Positions 47,616 to 61,162 of a stretch of 64,000 nt of DNA are shown here, one piece after another (the stretch's first letter is position 1; each line of letters begins with the position of its first letter). The stretch spans positions 1,175,967 to 1,239,966 of the forward strand of contig NC_051091.1 in assembly GCF_901709675.1 (NCBI RefSeq), in the 5' to 3' direction. Position numbers and translations under genes: made by a program. This stretch comes from Syngnathus acus. Lineage: Eukaryota > Chordata > Actinopteri > Syngnathiformes > Syngnathidae. Under the pieces are notes generated by a model. That model was not told where the DNA came from and ran no database searches. It saw only the letters and a program-made list of their open reading frames with translations.

Positions 47616-48215
47616 TCATTGTCGCCACGACTTGCGGCTGAGCACGCACACACAGGCCACGTTGATGCGTATGAGCCTCCACGCCACCAGGTTCTTAAAA
47701 GACGTCAACGCCCGCACAAACGTGTGCGAGTTGGTGCAGTGGGAGTTCCAGTGTCGGGCGTCGATGCCCAAGCAGCCCGAGTTGCCTTCGTGGGAGCTGT
47801 GACACGTGGTCTCGAAGAAGTACTGCTTCTTGTTGACGTTGTTGATGTTGACATCCGGCAGCACCGTCACCTCGTTGCCAGAAATGTCCGTGGCCTTTGT
47901 TTTGTTGCCCACCCAGACGCTGATGCTCTCACATACGGAGTACACGCCTCGGTGCTGGGGCTGGCCCGCTCGCCGCCGGCTCCTGCGCCCGCCATGGGAC
48001 CCGGTGGGATCACCGTCGGGCGGCCCGGCGCTGAACAGCACCCTGGGGGAGAGCCTGCGCCGCCTGTTGAAGACTTTGGTGTCCACTCGAGGGGCGGCGG
48101 CAGTGACGGCGTTTGAGTCCCGCCGTTGTGCGTTGGAGGTGCCTGACTTCTCCCCAAAGGAGGCCACGGCCTGGGCACTGAAGAAAAGCAACAGGACCAG
48201 CATAGACGACCTCAT
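47616..48215 (-). CDS. ngf: Nerve growth factor precursor
   Basis: A single coding exon (600 nt, 199 aa) is preceded by an acceptor GCAG at 48227-48230, as in other NGF genes where one 3' exon holds the whole precursor. The start is the ATG at 48213-48215; an in-frame codon further upstream is GTG. Residues 1-20 are a hydrophobic signal peptide. The pro-region keeps RRRRLSPRVLF and ends at a furin-type RSRR (78-81), releasing a ~117-residue chain. That chain has the six cystine-knot cysteines, VYSVCES, QYFFETTC, HWNSHC and ACVCVLSRK. It signals through TrkA and p75NTR. The pro-region is about 60 residues, against about 100 in mammals, and lacks the N-terminal part with its NIT sequon. The mature chain instead carries an NKT sequon (N104). 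The start-codon context is weak (C at -3). Confidence 0.96.
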   Translation of the reverse strand: MRSSMLVLLLFFSAQAVASFGEKSGTSNAQRRDSNAVTAAAPRVDTKVFNRRRRLSPRVLFSAGPPDGDPTGSHGGRRSRRRAGQPQHRGVYSVCESISVWVGNKTKATDISGNEVTVLPDVNINNVNKKQYFFETTCHSSHEGNSGCLGIDARHWNSHCTNSHTFVRALTSFKNLVAWRLIRINVACVCVLSRKSWRQ

Positions 48216-48230
48216 GGGCACACCACCTGC

Positions 48231-48987
48231 GGGGGAGGGGCAGTGAGCTATTTCGGGTGACGTGTACGTAGTATATACTGGAAAGCCTAATGACGGAGTT
48301 ATTTTCCTAAACTTTGCGTCCCGTCGTCAAATGTTTTCATGCTCCAGCACGGCGGTGGCCTCTGGCTCTCCTAACGAGAGTTTGTGCAAGTTTGAGTAGC
48401 TCTCAGTGAAATAGCCTCATTTTTAGACCAAAGACAAACAATCCAAACCACCGCGACCGAGTGGGCCAAACAGAACAGTCCTACAAGTCCAGTTCCCATA
48501 AAAGAAACTGGCAGAAATGGTGCAGTCGCCACAGATCCATGTCGAAAGGATGCTTTTTCCAACCATTTTGTGACACTCCGGTAATTGAATGTGACTGAGG
48601 TATGCTTCATAGCGCTGCTAAACCAAAACACCGCATAAATTTCATTCACATTCAAATGTTGCGTTAAATGACCATGTTGACCCTCGTGAAAGTGTCATTT
48701 CTGATGATTGTAATCTTTTCTATTGGGACTGACAGGCGGTATGGAAGCAAGCAGCCGCGCAGACACCCGCAACGGCTCCTCTGTCGGGAAGGCTTATTAT
48801 GCCACGTTTTCCTCCAGGGAAGGAAGGGGGTCACTCTCCGCGTCCACATTTACAATCAAACGAAAGTCTGTCTGTCACTTGACCCATGGCGGCTTGAATT
48901 GTAATGGAGTCAATGAACACACCTCTGCAATAATGCCAATGCCTACGAGGTAAGCAGAGCTGTGCTGTCATTTTTTGGGCTTCTTAC
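48231..48987 (-). other. ngf intron before the coding exon
   Basis: Unique sequence of about 0.76 kb between the proposed noncoding exon and the coding exon. No element is recognised. Confidence 0.45.
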
Positions 48988-49110
48988 CTTTTCAGAGTCC
49001 GCTTGGGAACGGAAGCGCCTCACCGTGGCACCTAGAGGATGCGAATGAAGCTGCGTGCTGCACTTGGGGCTCCTGCCATGTGGCCCCCGTCCAGCCCACC
49101 TCGCCTCGTT
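48988..49110 (-). other. Candidate ngf 5' noncoding exon
   Basis: On the minus strand a GC-rich stretch ends at 48988 in AAAG|GTAAGA, a strong donor, about 760 bp upstream of the ngf coding exon. Possible acceptors are CTCAG and CTCTAG within the stretch, so the 5' edge is uncertain. NGF genes have several noncoding 5' exons; transcript data would decide. Confidence 0.4.
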
Positions 49111-51643
49111 GGCCTGCCCGCTGAGACATAAGACAGGCAGAACTTTTTTTTAGTGCCCTCATAAACATACTATAAACACATTGCTAGCATCATCACTGGA
49201 ATTTCACGGAGCAAAACATACCCAAGCCTCAAAAACAGGTTAGCTTCTCTGCTGGCCCAAACACTACTAGAAGCTACAACCTAGTCTAACATTTGCTCCA
49301 TGTCCTCAACTTATATAGTATGTATAGTATATATTTTGTAGTATTATAGTATATGAATATTAAAAAGCTGAAAAGCGGTCTGCCATGCGTGCCTGTTTAC
49401 ATGCATGCCCGCCATAGCGCCATGATGGATTTGGCGCGGCACAAGACGCCGCCGCCTGATGATCCATCCCAATAAAGAAGACATCTTCCTTTTTAGTTGT
49501 GTCATCTTGTCGTGGGAGCAGGCGGAATGTTTTCATTGGCCTGTCACACGACGCCCGCCGACAGACCACAACAGTCGTTTGTCACGATCTCTCGCCTCGC
49601 CGAGTGCGCAGCAAGACGAGCCGAAGGGGGAATGTAAGCCGTAGTGCTACCCCGAGTAAACGGGCCGCAAATCTACCTGACAATGAACTATGCACATCAA
49701 GTGTCCTGTGCTTTATTGTGACGCTTAGCACAGTCATAAGGGTTCCAATTTGGTCAACGGGTCAAAATTATTAGCTAAATATGCAATTTCATACACTCAG
49801 CAAAATGTAGGCTTACAGAACGGAGCATATTCCAGCTTAATTTTTGGCAAGCGAAAGGTACATCCCAGATTGGTTTTCAGGCAATCCCAGGGCACAATTT
49901 AGAATCTTCAACGAAATTGTACATTGTCTGACACTGAGCCGAGGTTGAAACACAGAATTTTTTGATGTGAAGCAGATGGATGCGGTAACAAACCCTCAAT
50001 CAAGTTCATGTACGTCATTATTCGTACAGTAAGTTAAATGGTGAATGAAGTTTGTGTCTAATGATGCCACGATGAACTTTTAATTCATGCTAGCTAGTAT
50101 TTTAGAAGCTATGTAATGCTGTGATGTGTTCAGTGTGCACTTTTTTTTTTTTTTTTTACCCACTGTGCTGCAAAAGACACTTTTATTCAACCCAAATGTG
50201 CCTCGCAAGTGACAGCTAAGGAAACCTTTATTGAGTTAATTTCCCAGTGAATTATAGTTTGTGAGGAATTTAGTGATATGTAAATCTTGTGTCCTCTACT
50301 TGTGTTGGCCTCCTTTGTGATGGCGGAAGGTCGTTCATCGAAAACAGACGTCTGATGAGAAAACGTCTTAGTGGTTTAGTAAAAAGAGGCAAAAAGGTCC
50401 AGTCAGCAGTTGCTTCTCAACTCGGCGGATTACAAGAATTCACGAGACTGGGCCGTGCACCAGTGTTGAGCTTGAAGGCCGTGAGTGACAACTTCAGTCA
50501 CCCCCAAAAAAAATCGGTGATGGAGGACTGCATCTATCAAATGTTTTGCTATTTAGATTGTATTGTATTGAAAATTCACTATTTGGATCATAAAAAAATA
50601 CGTGTCATCCGTCATTCCTAAATCATTCCATTTCATCCCTTTAGTTACCTGTAATGTATTCATTTAGGCTAGACAGCACTGCCATCACTTTACATGCTTA
50701 TGTATTCAGTATGTGCAATTATTTTCGCATTATACAGAGAGGGTGCCATCGATCGTCATGCAGCAAGCATTATGAGGGCTGTAAACATCGGGTGATGTTG
50801 ACCCAGTCAAATTGCCAGTATCCGGGAGCATTCAATTACTTGAACCACTCCAATCTTCCGTAATGGACGTGAATCCTATAATTGACGTCAGATTGTCTGC
50901 GGTGACGGAGATGGAGAAGAGACAACAACAAAATAAGATTTTGTAAATTTCAATTTGTTGCAATAGCAAATGGTTTGTCTTTTGTTCCCCAGGGGATTTT
51001 TCTTCTTTTTGACGATGGGCTCTACGTTTGATTGTCAGTTTTGCTTTTCAGTACAATGAGACAGACTAATATAAAAAAAAAAATACATCTGCCAACTCCA
51101 TCAATGCATGCACATTCAGAACGCAAAAATCAGAAGAAAACGGAACCACAAATTGCAGCTTTGGTCAAAGCTGAGGTTCGTACATGTTTGGGAATATTTG
51201 TTTTGGAACATAATTATTATCACAGCAGCACAGCAGTGCGAGTGATGTGAGCTTTGGTGTTGTTTTCTTAATTAGAAATCATGAAAAAATAAAATCCAGG
51301 AGGTAATGTGTGTTAAAGGCAAAATAAGCGATGTCATCATCTGCAGAGCAAAAGGGGAGAAAGTTTTGCCATCAGGGCAAATGTTTTTTCTCGCCTGTAA
51401 AATGAAGTACCTGGGACATGTCATGTCATCACTGATAAACTGTCTGTTTGTAGACTTGGCCTACAGACAGCGCTGCATGTTAAATGTACACGTTAACATG
51501 TTGGTTTGAATATTCCACGTCTTCGGTGAATGTCAAGATTCATTTTTTTTAATGGGATATTGTGTAAATACTGCTGAGGTTGCCTCTTTAAATTATTATT
51601 TTACATTATAGGTACTTTTTAATTGGATGTACTTATTTTCTTT

Positions 51644-51849
51644 GAAATATTTTAATTATTTTGCTCTGTATTTTATATCTATTATTGGAGCATGAGTCTG
51701 CTGAATAAATTGAAATATAACAAAAATAAAGAAATAATATAATAATAATAATATATATAATATATATAATAAATATTAAATATTTTAATCATTTTGCTTT
51801 GAATGTTATGTATATCATTGGACCGTGAGTTTGCTGAATAAATTTGCAT
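51644..51849. repeat. Diverged ~70-bp direct duplication with AT-rich spacer
   Basis: Copies at 51644-51717 and 51778-51849 share TATTTTAATnATTTTGCT and GTGAGT/ATGAGT followed by CTGCTGAATAAAT-like sequence. An (AAT/AT)n spacer lies between them. Confidence 0.75.
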
Positions 51850-54800
51850 TGTCGAGTATCACTTAATGCAATCAATCAACCAATTTCCATCTTGCCCTTT
51901 GCAGCACTTAAAAAGGGATCCTAACTTTCCATCCAGATTCAGTGACAGCTGTGACGTGCAGAAGATCTGAAGGTAACATCTGGATGAGCATGGCAGATAT
52001 TTTTTATTTCTTTTTTCTCCGCCGTGTAACACAATACACTCAGTGCATAACTGCGATTGTGACTCGTGTGATTTACAATCTACAAAATTCTCGTAAGAAG
52101 ACTCGGCACTTCCTGTTCAACACACACGCACATGCGTATGGAAATCTATGAAAATGCATGCTGTCAGGGATAAGTAAAACCAGCTCTCTAAGGAATGTTC
52201 CATAAGGCCACAACAGCTTTTTTTAATACGGGTTGACATGAAGTATATAAGGAGTGTCAATGACAAACACATGAGGCACAGTTTGACTTGGTCACTAAAC
52301 GCAACACGACATTCCCCAATTAAAAAGGACAACAACTGCATCCCTCAATATTTTTCCCATCAATGGAACGCTTTCTAGGTTGTCACCTGAGCTGAAGCAT
52401 GCTTAGGAATTCAAAGCAATCCCATCCAAAGCTTCCCTGATTGCAGCCGACGCTTCAGTCACTGGCAGGCACGGCGACTTCCGTTGCCAGGAAAAATATT
52501 AACGCTAGGTTCCAGGAGTTGTAATATCACGCCTGTCGTAAGGAATTAATTTTTACGTCATTGTGTTCACCCTGGGCCGTCGTTGCAGCATGCAGGTCCG
52601 TAGCGTGCAGGCCGCGCTGCGTGCCGGCGTGCTGCAAACACAATAAATCACAAAATGTGTTTAAGAAGCAGGCAGTCTGCGGGAGAACAAGTGTCGAGCA
52701 ATTCTTTGTTTCATGTCTCCCAGTTGGATTTGTGACGATTGCCAGGGTGAATCGTTTGCACTTGCAAGTTGCGTTTGAGTTCTTTTGACGCGCTGTAAGC
52801 AATCGTGTGTGTGCGAGGGTATTCTTGTAAAAAGAGAGCCATGCCTTTTTTTCTCGTACCTCCGTCAAGGTACATGTACTTTGGCATTTGCCTCGGTGGA
52901 GGTCCGAGGGTTGTTTCTCAAAATCACTTTTTCTTGAGGGACTATGAGGAAACTAATAATTGACCCTAATGACCCATCCTCTCATCTGATTGGCTATTAG
53001 CTTACAAATCAATTCATTAGATAGAGGTTGACTAGGAAATGCAAAAAAAAACAAAACAAAGCCACTGCAAAAAAAAAACGGCATTATTAAGTTCAGCAAA
53101 ATGTTTCTGTTTACTTTGTTCCTGCTTGATTATGACTATGAAGGTTTTGCATATGCAGGCATTTTACGTCACGAGACTCGGCGTTTGGACGGAATGACGG
53201 AAGCGTGCGTGGCCACCCCACTAAAAAAATCTACAGCTACGCCCATGTGAGTGCTCTCTAACTATTGTCAAATAAATTCGACAAAAGAAATCAAGTGAAG
53301 CTGTTATTCATCTCAGTCGATTGGTTCTCATCTTCAAATCCTAGATGATAAGCCAGACGTCAACATGGCTTTGAGTAGTGAGTCACAGGTTTGAGTGTGT
53401 TTTTGTGTGTGTGGTCTCTCCGCATATCTCTACAGCTCCTCCTTAATGTAGTTGCACTCTCTCTTCACTTGTATTTGATTTGGATTCATTAAGAGCCAAA
53501 AAAATGTACAACGGTATGTGAGGGGGTGGTGAAATCCTGTCCAAAAGATTCCCGGAGAGGAGCGAGAAGTTTGCAAGTTGCAGTCGTGTGCGTTCCTCTC
53601 TCTCACGCCGTCGCGCAGAGAACGCCAGAGGCTACGAGTGATGACGGGACATGCCTGCGTGGAAAGCTTCAATGCTTGCCGTCGTCGTTCAGACACACCA
53701 AGGTTGGCTCAATCAGCTTGGATGCCAGCGGAGGAGGGCCTGACTCCTGTAATTGTTAATTTCCAAGGCCCAGGGAAGCAAAACAACGTCATTATCATCC
53801 ATAATTCACATTTTGCCAGTGTATTGTTGAGAATACAATTCAACATGTGTCATTCTATCATCGACATGGTGGGTTGGTTCTAAAGTGCCATACAATCTTC
53901 CAATTTGGTCCCGAACAGCAGATTGAAACAATCAAGTCATTCCAATAATCCAGGAGTGTTAAAACAGGAAATGTTGGTACTACTTGTTGCTTATAAAGGT
54001 ACACATCCGCCCTCTGCAGCTGAGTTTGTGGTCTCAGTGTAAAAAAACAATGCCCTGAAATGACACTAAGGCCCTGAGAGTGCCCACCCCAAAAAAATCA
54101 GTAGGACCAGCTGCGGTTAAACTTTTCTCCACAAACATCTTTCAACTCAAACTGCCTCCAGCCAGCATTAGTCTTAAAAGCATTAGCAAGAATCCCTTTG
54201 TGTAAACAGTGAGCTCACACATGTCCGATGAGTAAAGGCCCCTGTCACTTTGCCTTTATTTTCTTTCCCAAAGTTTAGAGGGGGGAAATCAGAAGCATCC
54301 TCCCAAGCGGTGAGTTTACCTGTAGGCATGTTCCACAGTGTGTGGAGGATCAAGAACATGACTGATGGTTTGTTTGTCGGGGCAAGAATTCACATTACCC
54401 GTTGCTCATCAGGGATATGTGATCATTGTAAACAATCAGTTGTCCATTACGGTTTTGTTGTGCCATATTTGAAGCAGAAATTTCTGGAAATACAGAAGAA
54501 CCTTGGATCGCAACGCTAATTTGTTCCAGGAGAAGTGAAGCTGTCACGTTCCCAAGCAACAGTACCCCCCAAAAAACAACATAAATACAGTCCAGCAAAC
54601 GCCTCAAAGACTCTTAATAGAAAAAAAATGAGTCACTTAAATATGGTTTTTGGATGTTTAGAATTCTTCCTACTCCACCCAGAAAAAAAAAAACTTTTGA
54701 AATTTTGAAAATGAATCAAGGGACCTTTCTGAGTGTGGTCGTGGGCCGCCAATTGCGATTTGCCTTGTCCAGGGGAGAGCTTGCATCTTATCCCAGCTGT

Positions 54801-55755
54801 CTTTGGGAGGGGAACAATAACCGTAAATATCACAAAGCTATTCCAGGGCTCATGCTTTCATCTCAATATTGGCTTGCTGAACAAAATCCATCGCATCACT
54901 CAGTGTTTTCGATATCGCTTCGACCTCATTAAAACCACTTGACACATTATTTGACAAGTAGATCAGTGCACAATCATCTTCAAGCATCCCTTCCTCCACA
55001 GCTGTGCAGGCAAGAGAGGAATTCTGCCAAAGCCACTTAGGAGCCACTTGAACCCTCAACTGACTAAAGTTTCACAGCCGCTTTATAGTTTCCGCTGCAG
55101 AGGAACAAATGGAGGGCAACACGGTGTCACCGCCAAGCTGAACGTTTTCTTGACTCGTGCATCACACTTTGTTGATAGACCAAAACCAAAGAATTTGCTA
55201 TTCTGGTACGTTTTCTTGTGGAAAAATCGTTCTATTGACCAAAATCCTCGCGTCCCGCCCAGACCTCGGTGTTCTAAACTGACTTTTGCTTTCTGACCAA
55301 ACTTGAAAAATAGTCTTCCTGAACCTGACGACCATCTGCAGGAAGGACTCCATGCTTTACTGCGCCCTTAGGAAGATGATGTATGCATGCAAACTATGAA
55401 AAACAATGTACAGGTTGTCATGAGGACCAAAAAAAGCCCGAGGAATGGATTTTGAGGAAAACCCTGAGAGCAAATCAAATCATCCATCCAAATAGTAGCA
55501 AGTCTTCTCCAGTATATAATCACCTGCTATTATGACAAGAATGCAACCATTCATTTGCTGTGCTCTGATGCATAATTTGAAGAAATTCCCCTGCAGCTAC
55601 CTCCTTGTTTCCATGCCAACATACCACACAAACCCAAGAACTCTGCAGGATTTTTTTTTTTTTTTTTTTGTGCACCTCCACAGAAGTGGAGTGCAGCTCC
55701 GCTAGTGGCCACGGTGTAACCTGATGAGCCCCGCGGGCGGCTCCGCTTCAACAGT

Positions 55756-55792
55756 TTCTCTCTCACTCTCTCTCTCTCTCTCTCTCTCTCTC
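55756..55792. repeat. (TC)n microsatellite
   Basis: An almost uninterrupted CT dinucleotide run. Confidence 0.9.
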
Positions 55793-57126
55793 GCAGGGGA
55801 TGGAGGTTCCCCTCTGAAGCTGAGCCCTCACAAAAGGTCTCAGTAGTACAGTCATCATTCAAATCCCCTCAGCAAACACGAAGGCAGGAAACATAACGAG
55901 TGTGCAAAGTTGACAAAGCGCTCTTCTCTAAAAAGCCTCCTGTAAAAAGTGACTTCTGTTGCATTGCAATTTTCTGGAGTAGTTGAAATTGAAAAAAGGT
56001 AGTCTACCTCTGCAAAAGTTGCTCCTCCAGAGGATTATTGAAATATATTCCAGTTTGCGTCCGCAGGATGCCCGGGAGGAGACGAGCGCATTCTTTGACA
56101 TTTGTCCCAAACGTTGCTCCCAGATAACTGCACTTGTTGGAAACTTGTTCTGATAGAACAGCAAGACTCTCTATTGGGTGTGTTGTGAGGTCCTAGTGCC
56201 TGCCTTTTTAAAAAAAAAATTTTTTGATGGCCCGGCCCTACCTGGCTGGGGCAGACTGCAGTACTGGGAAATACTTTCAAGACAATACTTTGAAAACCAT
56301 AGGAGACGTGAAATATTTCCGTCCCGGCCGCATTATTAAAGTGCCTCGTAAACATTTGCGCTCCTTAATTGCTCTATAAAGGTCTAAGAGGAGCATGGGG
56401 TGCATTTCACACGCCAGTGAGAGTAAATAAACGCCGAGGAGGCCCACTGTTGTGCACAATCAGCAATAAACAAAAACCAAACAGAACCATCGTGGTAATC
56501 TGGTGATCGCTTGTTTCAAAATAACCTCTCAAACATGCTGAAATTTTCAAAGCTCGGCTGGTTCTTCTTATTTTTCCTTTTTCCCACCCGCCCTCCGACT
56601 CAAACATGTGCACTTTTTACGAAGTTGCATGTAAAACGAGAAAAAGTACAGTAATTCCCAAAGGAATTCCTCACTGGAGATGATGGTGAGCAGATGTCTC
56701 ACCTTGTGTGTGTCATTCAACCTGCAGACCAAGATTTGCATTCCAACTTTACAGATTGGCTGTATAATTGGAGGCAGCGCTGGTGAACTTACAGCAAATA
56801 TTTCCACTTTCAAACATTTACCATGGAAAATGGTCCTTTGAACGTTTCCTTCATGATTAAGAGCGTTTATGGGATTTGGTTTCACGCCGTGCGGAATACC
56901 GCATGTGTATGATCAGTGTCCTTTCCCCATCGGAGCCTCGCTCCAAGGTCACTCCAAGGTCAGCGTGGAGTCTGTGATTTATTCCTCAACAGCGAGACGT
57001 TGGCAGCGGAGAAATAAATGCGCCGCTTGTGTTCGCACTGATGTCAGCGGCCTCGCACATCTGGAGCCAAATGGGAGCATATGGATGCCAAATCTGCTTA
57101 CCGCGTTACGCAGCGGGATTAGCGCC

Positions 57127-57171
57127 GCCGCCATCGCCCCTGCCGCCATCGCCCCTGCCGCCATCGCCCCT
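57127..57171. repeat. Three 15-bp tandem copies
   Basis: Three exact copies of GCCGCCATCGCCCCT stand in line, followed by a partial fourth. Confidence 0.95.
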
Positions 57172-58433
57172 GCCGCTGCTTTGAATTAGGTGCTTGCGAC
57201 GCTAGAGGGCGTGAGCTTTGTAAGACTCCTCTCAGCCGGAAACTTTAATGAGCCAAGGCACAAGATTTACAAGTGGAAATACAGTAAATCTCACGGCACA
57301 GCGCACCAAAATAACTAGTCTTCCTATTGGGTCTATGGAATAATATGAATTACTCACGATCGAGATTGTTCCATTGATTCATCGAATAATCCGATGCAAT
57401 GTTATTTGCATCAAAGTGTATTCAAACATTTTTTTCCCGTGCAAATATCTTATTTTGATTCATCACAAAAGATAAAAAAAGATGTGAGAAATCCGACATT
57501 TCTTACTTTTGAAAGCCTGGTATCAGAAGATTTGGAACATTTTTAATCGTTTTTTTTCTTCAGTTTTCTTTCCCTGTATTACTCCTCAGTCTCATTGCTT
57601 TTATTTTCTTTCCTCCCTTTGAAATCAAGCATTAGTTTGGGTCCTCTGCTTTCTTTGCTTGTCCTCTGTCCATCTCTTTTGCCACTTTTGCTTTCTTTCC
57701 TTCCTTCCGTTTCCCTTCTTCTGTTCCATATTCTTTTTCATTGCTCCTCCCTTCATTTCACGACCATTTCACTTGATGAAGACATCTATGAGTGTTTATA
57801 CTGTCACAGTGGAGAAAGACTCCAAATAAATCAATAGACCGTCCGCTTAGATGTACATCAAGAGAAGAGAGGTGGAAGCGATTGTTGCTTCCTTAGGTTT
57901 ATGATCAAGGTTCACTACTAGTACTATTAACCTTCTTAAATAAAGTCCACAACTCATCATAATGCGAGTTCCATAAGCTGAGTTTTGTCAAGATTGCAAG
58001 CATCCCACCGAGTGAGTTCCTCCGTCAACTGGTGCTTCAAACTTGTAGGTGGAGATGATAAGGGCCAGATGTGGATTTCAGACTCTCGTTTTACAAAACA
58101 GACAGCCTGATCGGTGGTGCCAAAGTAAGAAGGAAGAGCGGATGAATTATTGAAGAGTGCATTGGATGTCGCTTTCATAGTTCTCCGAATTCAACAGAGT
58201 GACCTGATGTGCTCAGACGTCATCCAAAGCGTGTGGCCTTTGAACTCCTCCCCCGCTTCCTAGCCCAGATCAAGCCCCAGGCAAGATAGCCTGTTTTAGG
58301 GGGAAACCTCCTCATTGCATCAGGACAATGACCGTGTTGTGTAGGACATCACGTCTGCATTGGATCCAATTTCCCGTTGAGTAATAAGACTCCAAAATGG
58401 CAACATTTTAACGTCCAAAAGGCTTCTATAGAG

Positions 58434-58436
<3 letters not shown>

Positions 58437-58519
<83 letters not shown>
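58437..58519. repeat. (GT)n microsatellite, ~83 bp
   Basis: About 41 uninterrupted GT dinucleotides are followed by a C run. It is long enough to be polymorphic. Confidence 0.97.
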
Positions 58520-58520
<1 letters not shown>

Positions 58521-60719
58521 CCCCCCCTAAACTTGCAGAGCACTGCCCTTTTTGTCTCATCTCTCCGCAAACTATTCTGAGAAACATTCAAGTCAATTTT
58601 GATGTCATCAATTCTATATCACGACATATTTAAAGATATAAAACGAGATGAACTGGACTTTATCTGATGCACTGTAGACATTAATGGATCAATAATGTCC
58701 CATTTATTATGCAGTCAAAAAGCAGTGGTACAACCTTCCTGGAGGGATTTTTATTTTCATTCTTATTATTCCAACCCTTTTATGACTCTTTCCATTATTC
58801 ATTAGCTCCTTTGTAGAAATTAGCTGATATTGGCCCCAGCACGACAAAGGAGATCATGCACGTCCTCGTTCTGAAAATCGTCGACTAAGCATTTTTAGCT
58901 TTTAAAGAAAAATACTGCTCACTTGAAACCAATATGGTTGATGCACACAACATGAACTCCTTGCCATTATGTTGCGGTCACAAACTTGGATGCAATGGGG
59001 AAAAAAAGCATTAAATGCTGCAAATGCGGGGGCCAACAAAGTGTCTTTTCCTTATACAATGAAGCCACAAACCCACAAAGAGCCCCGTATATATTACACA
59101 CAAGCCCATGTTGGGATTTTTCAGGACTAAGAAATGTTCTAATTTGCAAAACATTTAGCTAAGGAGAGGGTCAAAATGTTAAAACCAGCTCTCAGGCTCG
59201 TGCAATCTCACTTAACATCAATGCAAACTACAGTTACAAGCATCAGATAAATGACTACAAAAAACAAATTGTTATTGTTAAGGTATGATTTTGAATCCAG
59301 CTACTGTGCTGGGCCGCATTAAATTGTGCAGGTGAATTTAAAAAATCTATCAAATTGATATGGTAAAATGGACTTTAACAGCCTATCGCAGGCCAAATGT
59401 CAGAACATAATAAAGTGCATTGTGCATTGAGTGTGACCCTCACTCAGGACCATTTCATGAGACGAGGTGAGCACGCAATTGCCTCAATTCTAACATGTGC
59501 AATCCGGAAAAAGTTCAACCACAAAAAAAATGGATCCCTGAACTTTTGATGTCATTTTCAATTAAGCGTGCTGTACATGTTTGGTTCTCTGTGGGCTTCC
59601 AATTGAAACAAGATGGTTTAAAAAAAAAAAAGATTTAGTCAGGCGGAGGGAGGGCAGTTAAATCTCTCTACTGCCCCCCTGTGGATACATCCTACAACTC
59701 CTTTGCAAGCAGTGATCAACCGTCACCTCTTTCAACAAATCTCATTTCTTTATATTTTCATCCTTCACTGAAGTGATGTCAACTAAATGAATGACTGCCA
59801 ACAAAATAAGCAACTTAATTGATTTTTTTTCCCTTGTAATTAGGGTTGAGAGAATCTTTAATAAGAAATCTCAACAAGGTTCACTCATTGTGAACGGCAA
59901 ACAGCTATTTTCACCTATGTACTTCATTCTTCTCAGGAACCAGATTTCAAATAGAGTTCAATAACTTGCATGAGATTTTTTGACACGGTATTGTTCCTTG
60001 CACACAGTTCACCACCACAACACCTCTTGTTTTGATGCCTTTAGATTCTCGGAGGGACGAGTGACTGAGCAAATACAGGTGAGGTGGGGTGGGGTGTCCA
60101 AGCGCTCATTAGATGCCAGAGCAAATGAATCCTCGCTGGGACTGAGTCAGCGTGCCGGGCCAACAACAACAAGAGCAGACGTCGCCCGTCGGAAAGCTCA
60201 AAGTTGTCGCTTAATGAGGCTTTCTTCAACGAGGCGTCGGATGGATAAAAACGCAGGCCTCCAGGCAAAAAGTGACTTTTTCTTTGTGACGTCTGGAATA
60301 CATTCTGGTTGCCGTGATTGCTGCGCAATTGTTCAGTGGATAGTCCCTTCAGCTTTATGTACGCTTATCCATGAGGTATCACAGCATAGTCAAGGAGTTT
60401 ATATTTAGGTCAGGCCGCACTGATGTACAAGTGTTGCGTTAACATCTCTTAGAACCAACACAAAGGTCATTTGTTGATTTGTTTGTTTAGTCTTTCAATT
60501 CATTCCCACTCACACATAATCGCTGTCAAATGTTGCTCTTGTTTGTGGGCGTAAAAAGCATCACTCATCAATTCTGTGCGTGAAATGATTTCCAATTTTG
60601 ATGACATTAAAGATTCCAATCTCAAGCGCTCCTTGAGTTTTGCATCATACAGCTTGACGAGACAAAAAAGCTCAAAACACGGCGTGTCCTGATTTTGTGT
60701 CCCTCCAGGGAAATCCCAT

Positions 60720-60910
60720 ATCCGGATAAACTCTTTGGCATCGCCGCCGTTGAGAGCGGAAATCCTCATTATGCCAATTAAATCTCTGCATCAACACTGG
60801 CCGCCTGCTTGTTTGTCGTCACTGGGGTCTTTTCCCGCTCTGTCATCATCTCCACTGACCTGAATGGCCGGCCGTTGGGGTGCACCTTTAAGGCCCCTCA
60901 TTTGGGATGA
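60720..60910. promoter_or_regulatory. Candidate conserved noncoding element upstream of ngf
   Basis: A GC-richer unique block has homeodomain-type core sites (CATTATGCCAATTAAATC around 60768-60784) and no coding frame. It was picked out by composition and motif only; conservation was not tested. Confidence 0.25.
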
Positions 60911-61125
60911 AACTAAAAACGAAATTACAAGACTTTCCTTTGATGACACGCTGCTTGCTCCACACAAACACACCTCATTAGCAGTCGTGTTGTTGTGTGC
61001 ATGTGAGAAAGTGTGTCTACATGAAAGCAAGTGGGTGAGCAGTCCGCCTGGATTTTCCTTTCCTTTGGTGCCAAATGAAAGTCCAAAAAGTAGGATACGA
61101 TGCTGCTTTGCATATGTTGCCTCGC

Positions 61126-61128
<3 letters not shown>

Positions 61129-61160
<32 letters not shown>
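61129..61160. repeat. (GT)n microsatellite
   Basis: About 16 GT dinucleotides. Confidence 0.9.

Positions 61161-61162
<2 letters not shown>

Larger units (their letters stand above)
49111..57100. other. ngf upstream region, proximal part
   Basis: No exon of a known protein is recognised. It is unique AT-rich DNA with a direct duplication of about 70 bp (51644-51717 and 51778-51849), a (TC)n run at 55756-55792, and GC-richer unique blocks at about 52420-52640 and 53520-53780 that might be conserved noncoding DNA. Confidence 0.5.

Noticed and set aside
47517-48246. Long plus-strand open frames (199 and 146 residues)
   Set aside because: They are antisense shadows of the GC-rich ngf coding exon.
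56869-57189. 106-residue frame with AAIAP repeats
   Set aside because: It results from the 15-bp tandem repeat at 57127-57171; no homology or splice context was seen.
58377-58633. Cys-Val repeat open frames
   Set aside because: They are translations of a (GT)n microsatellite.
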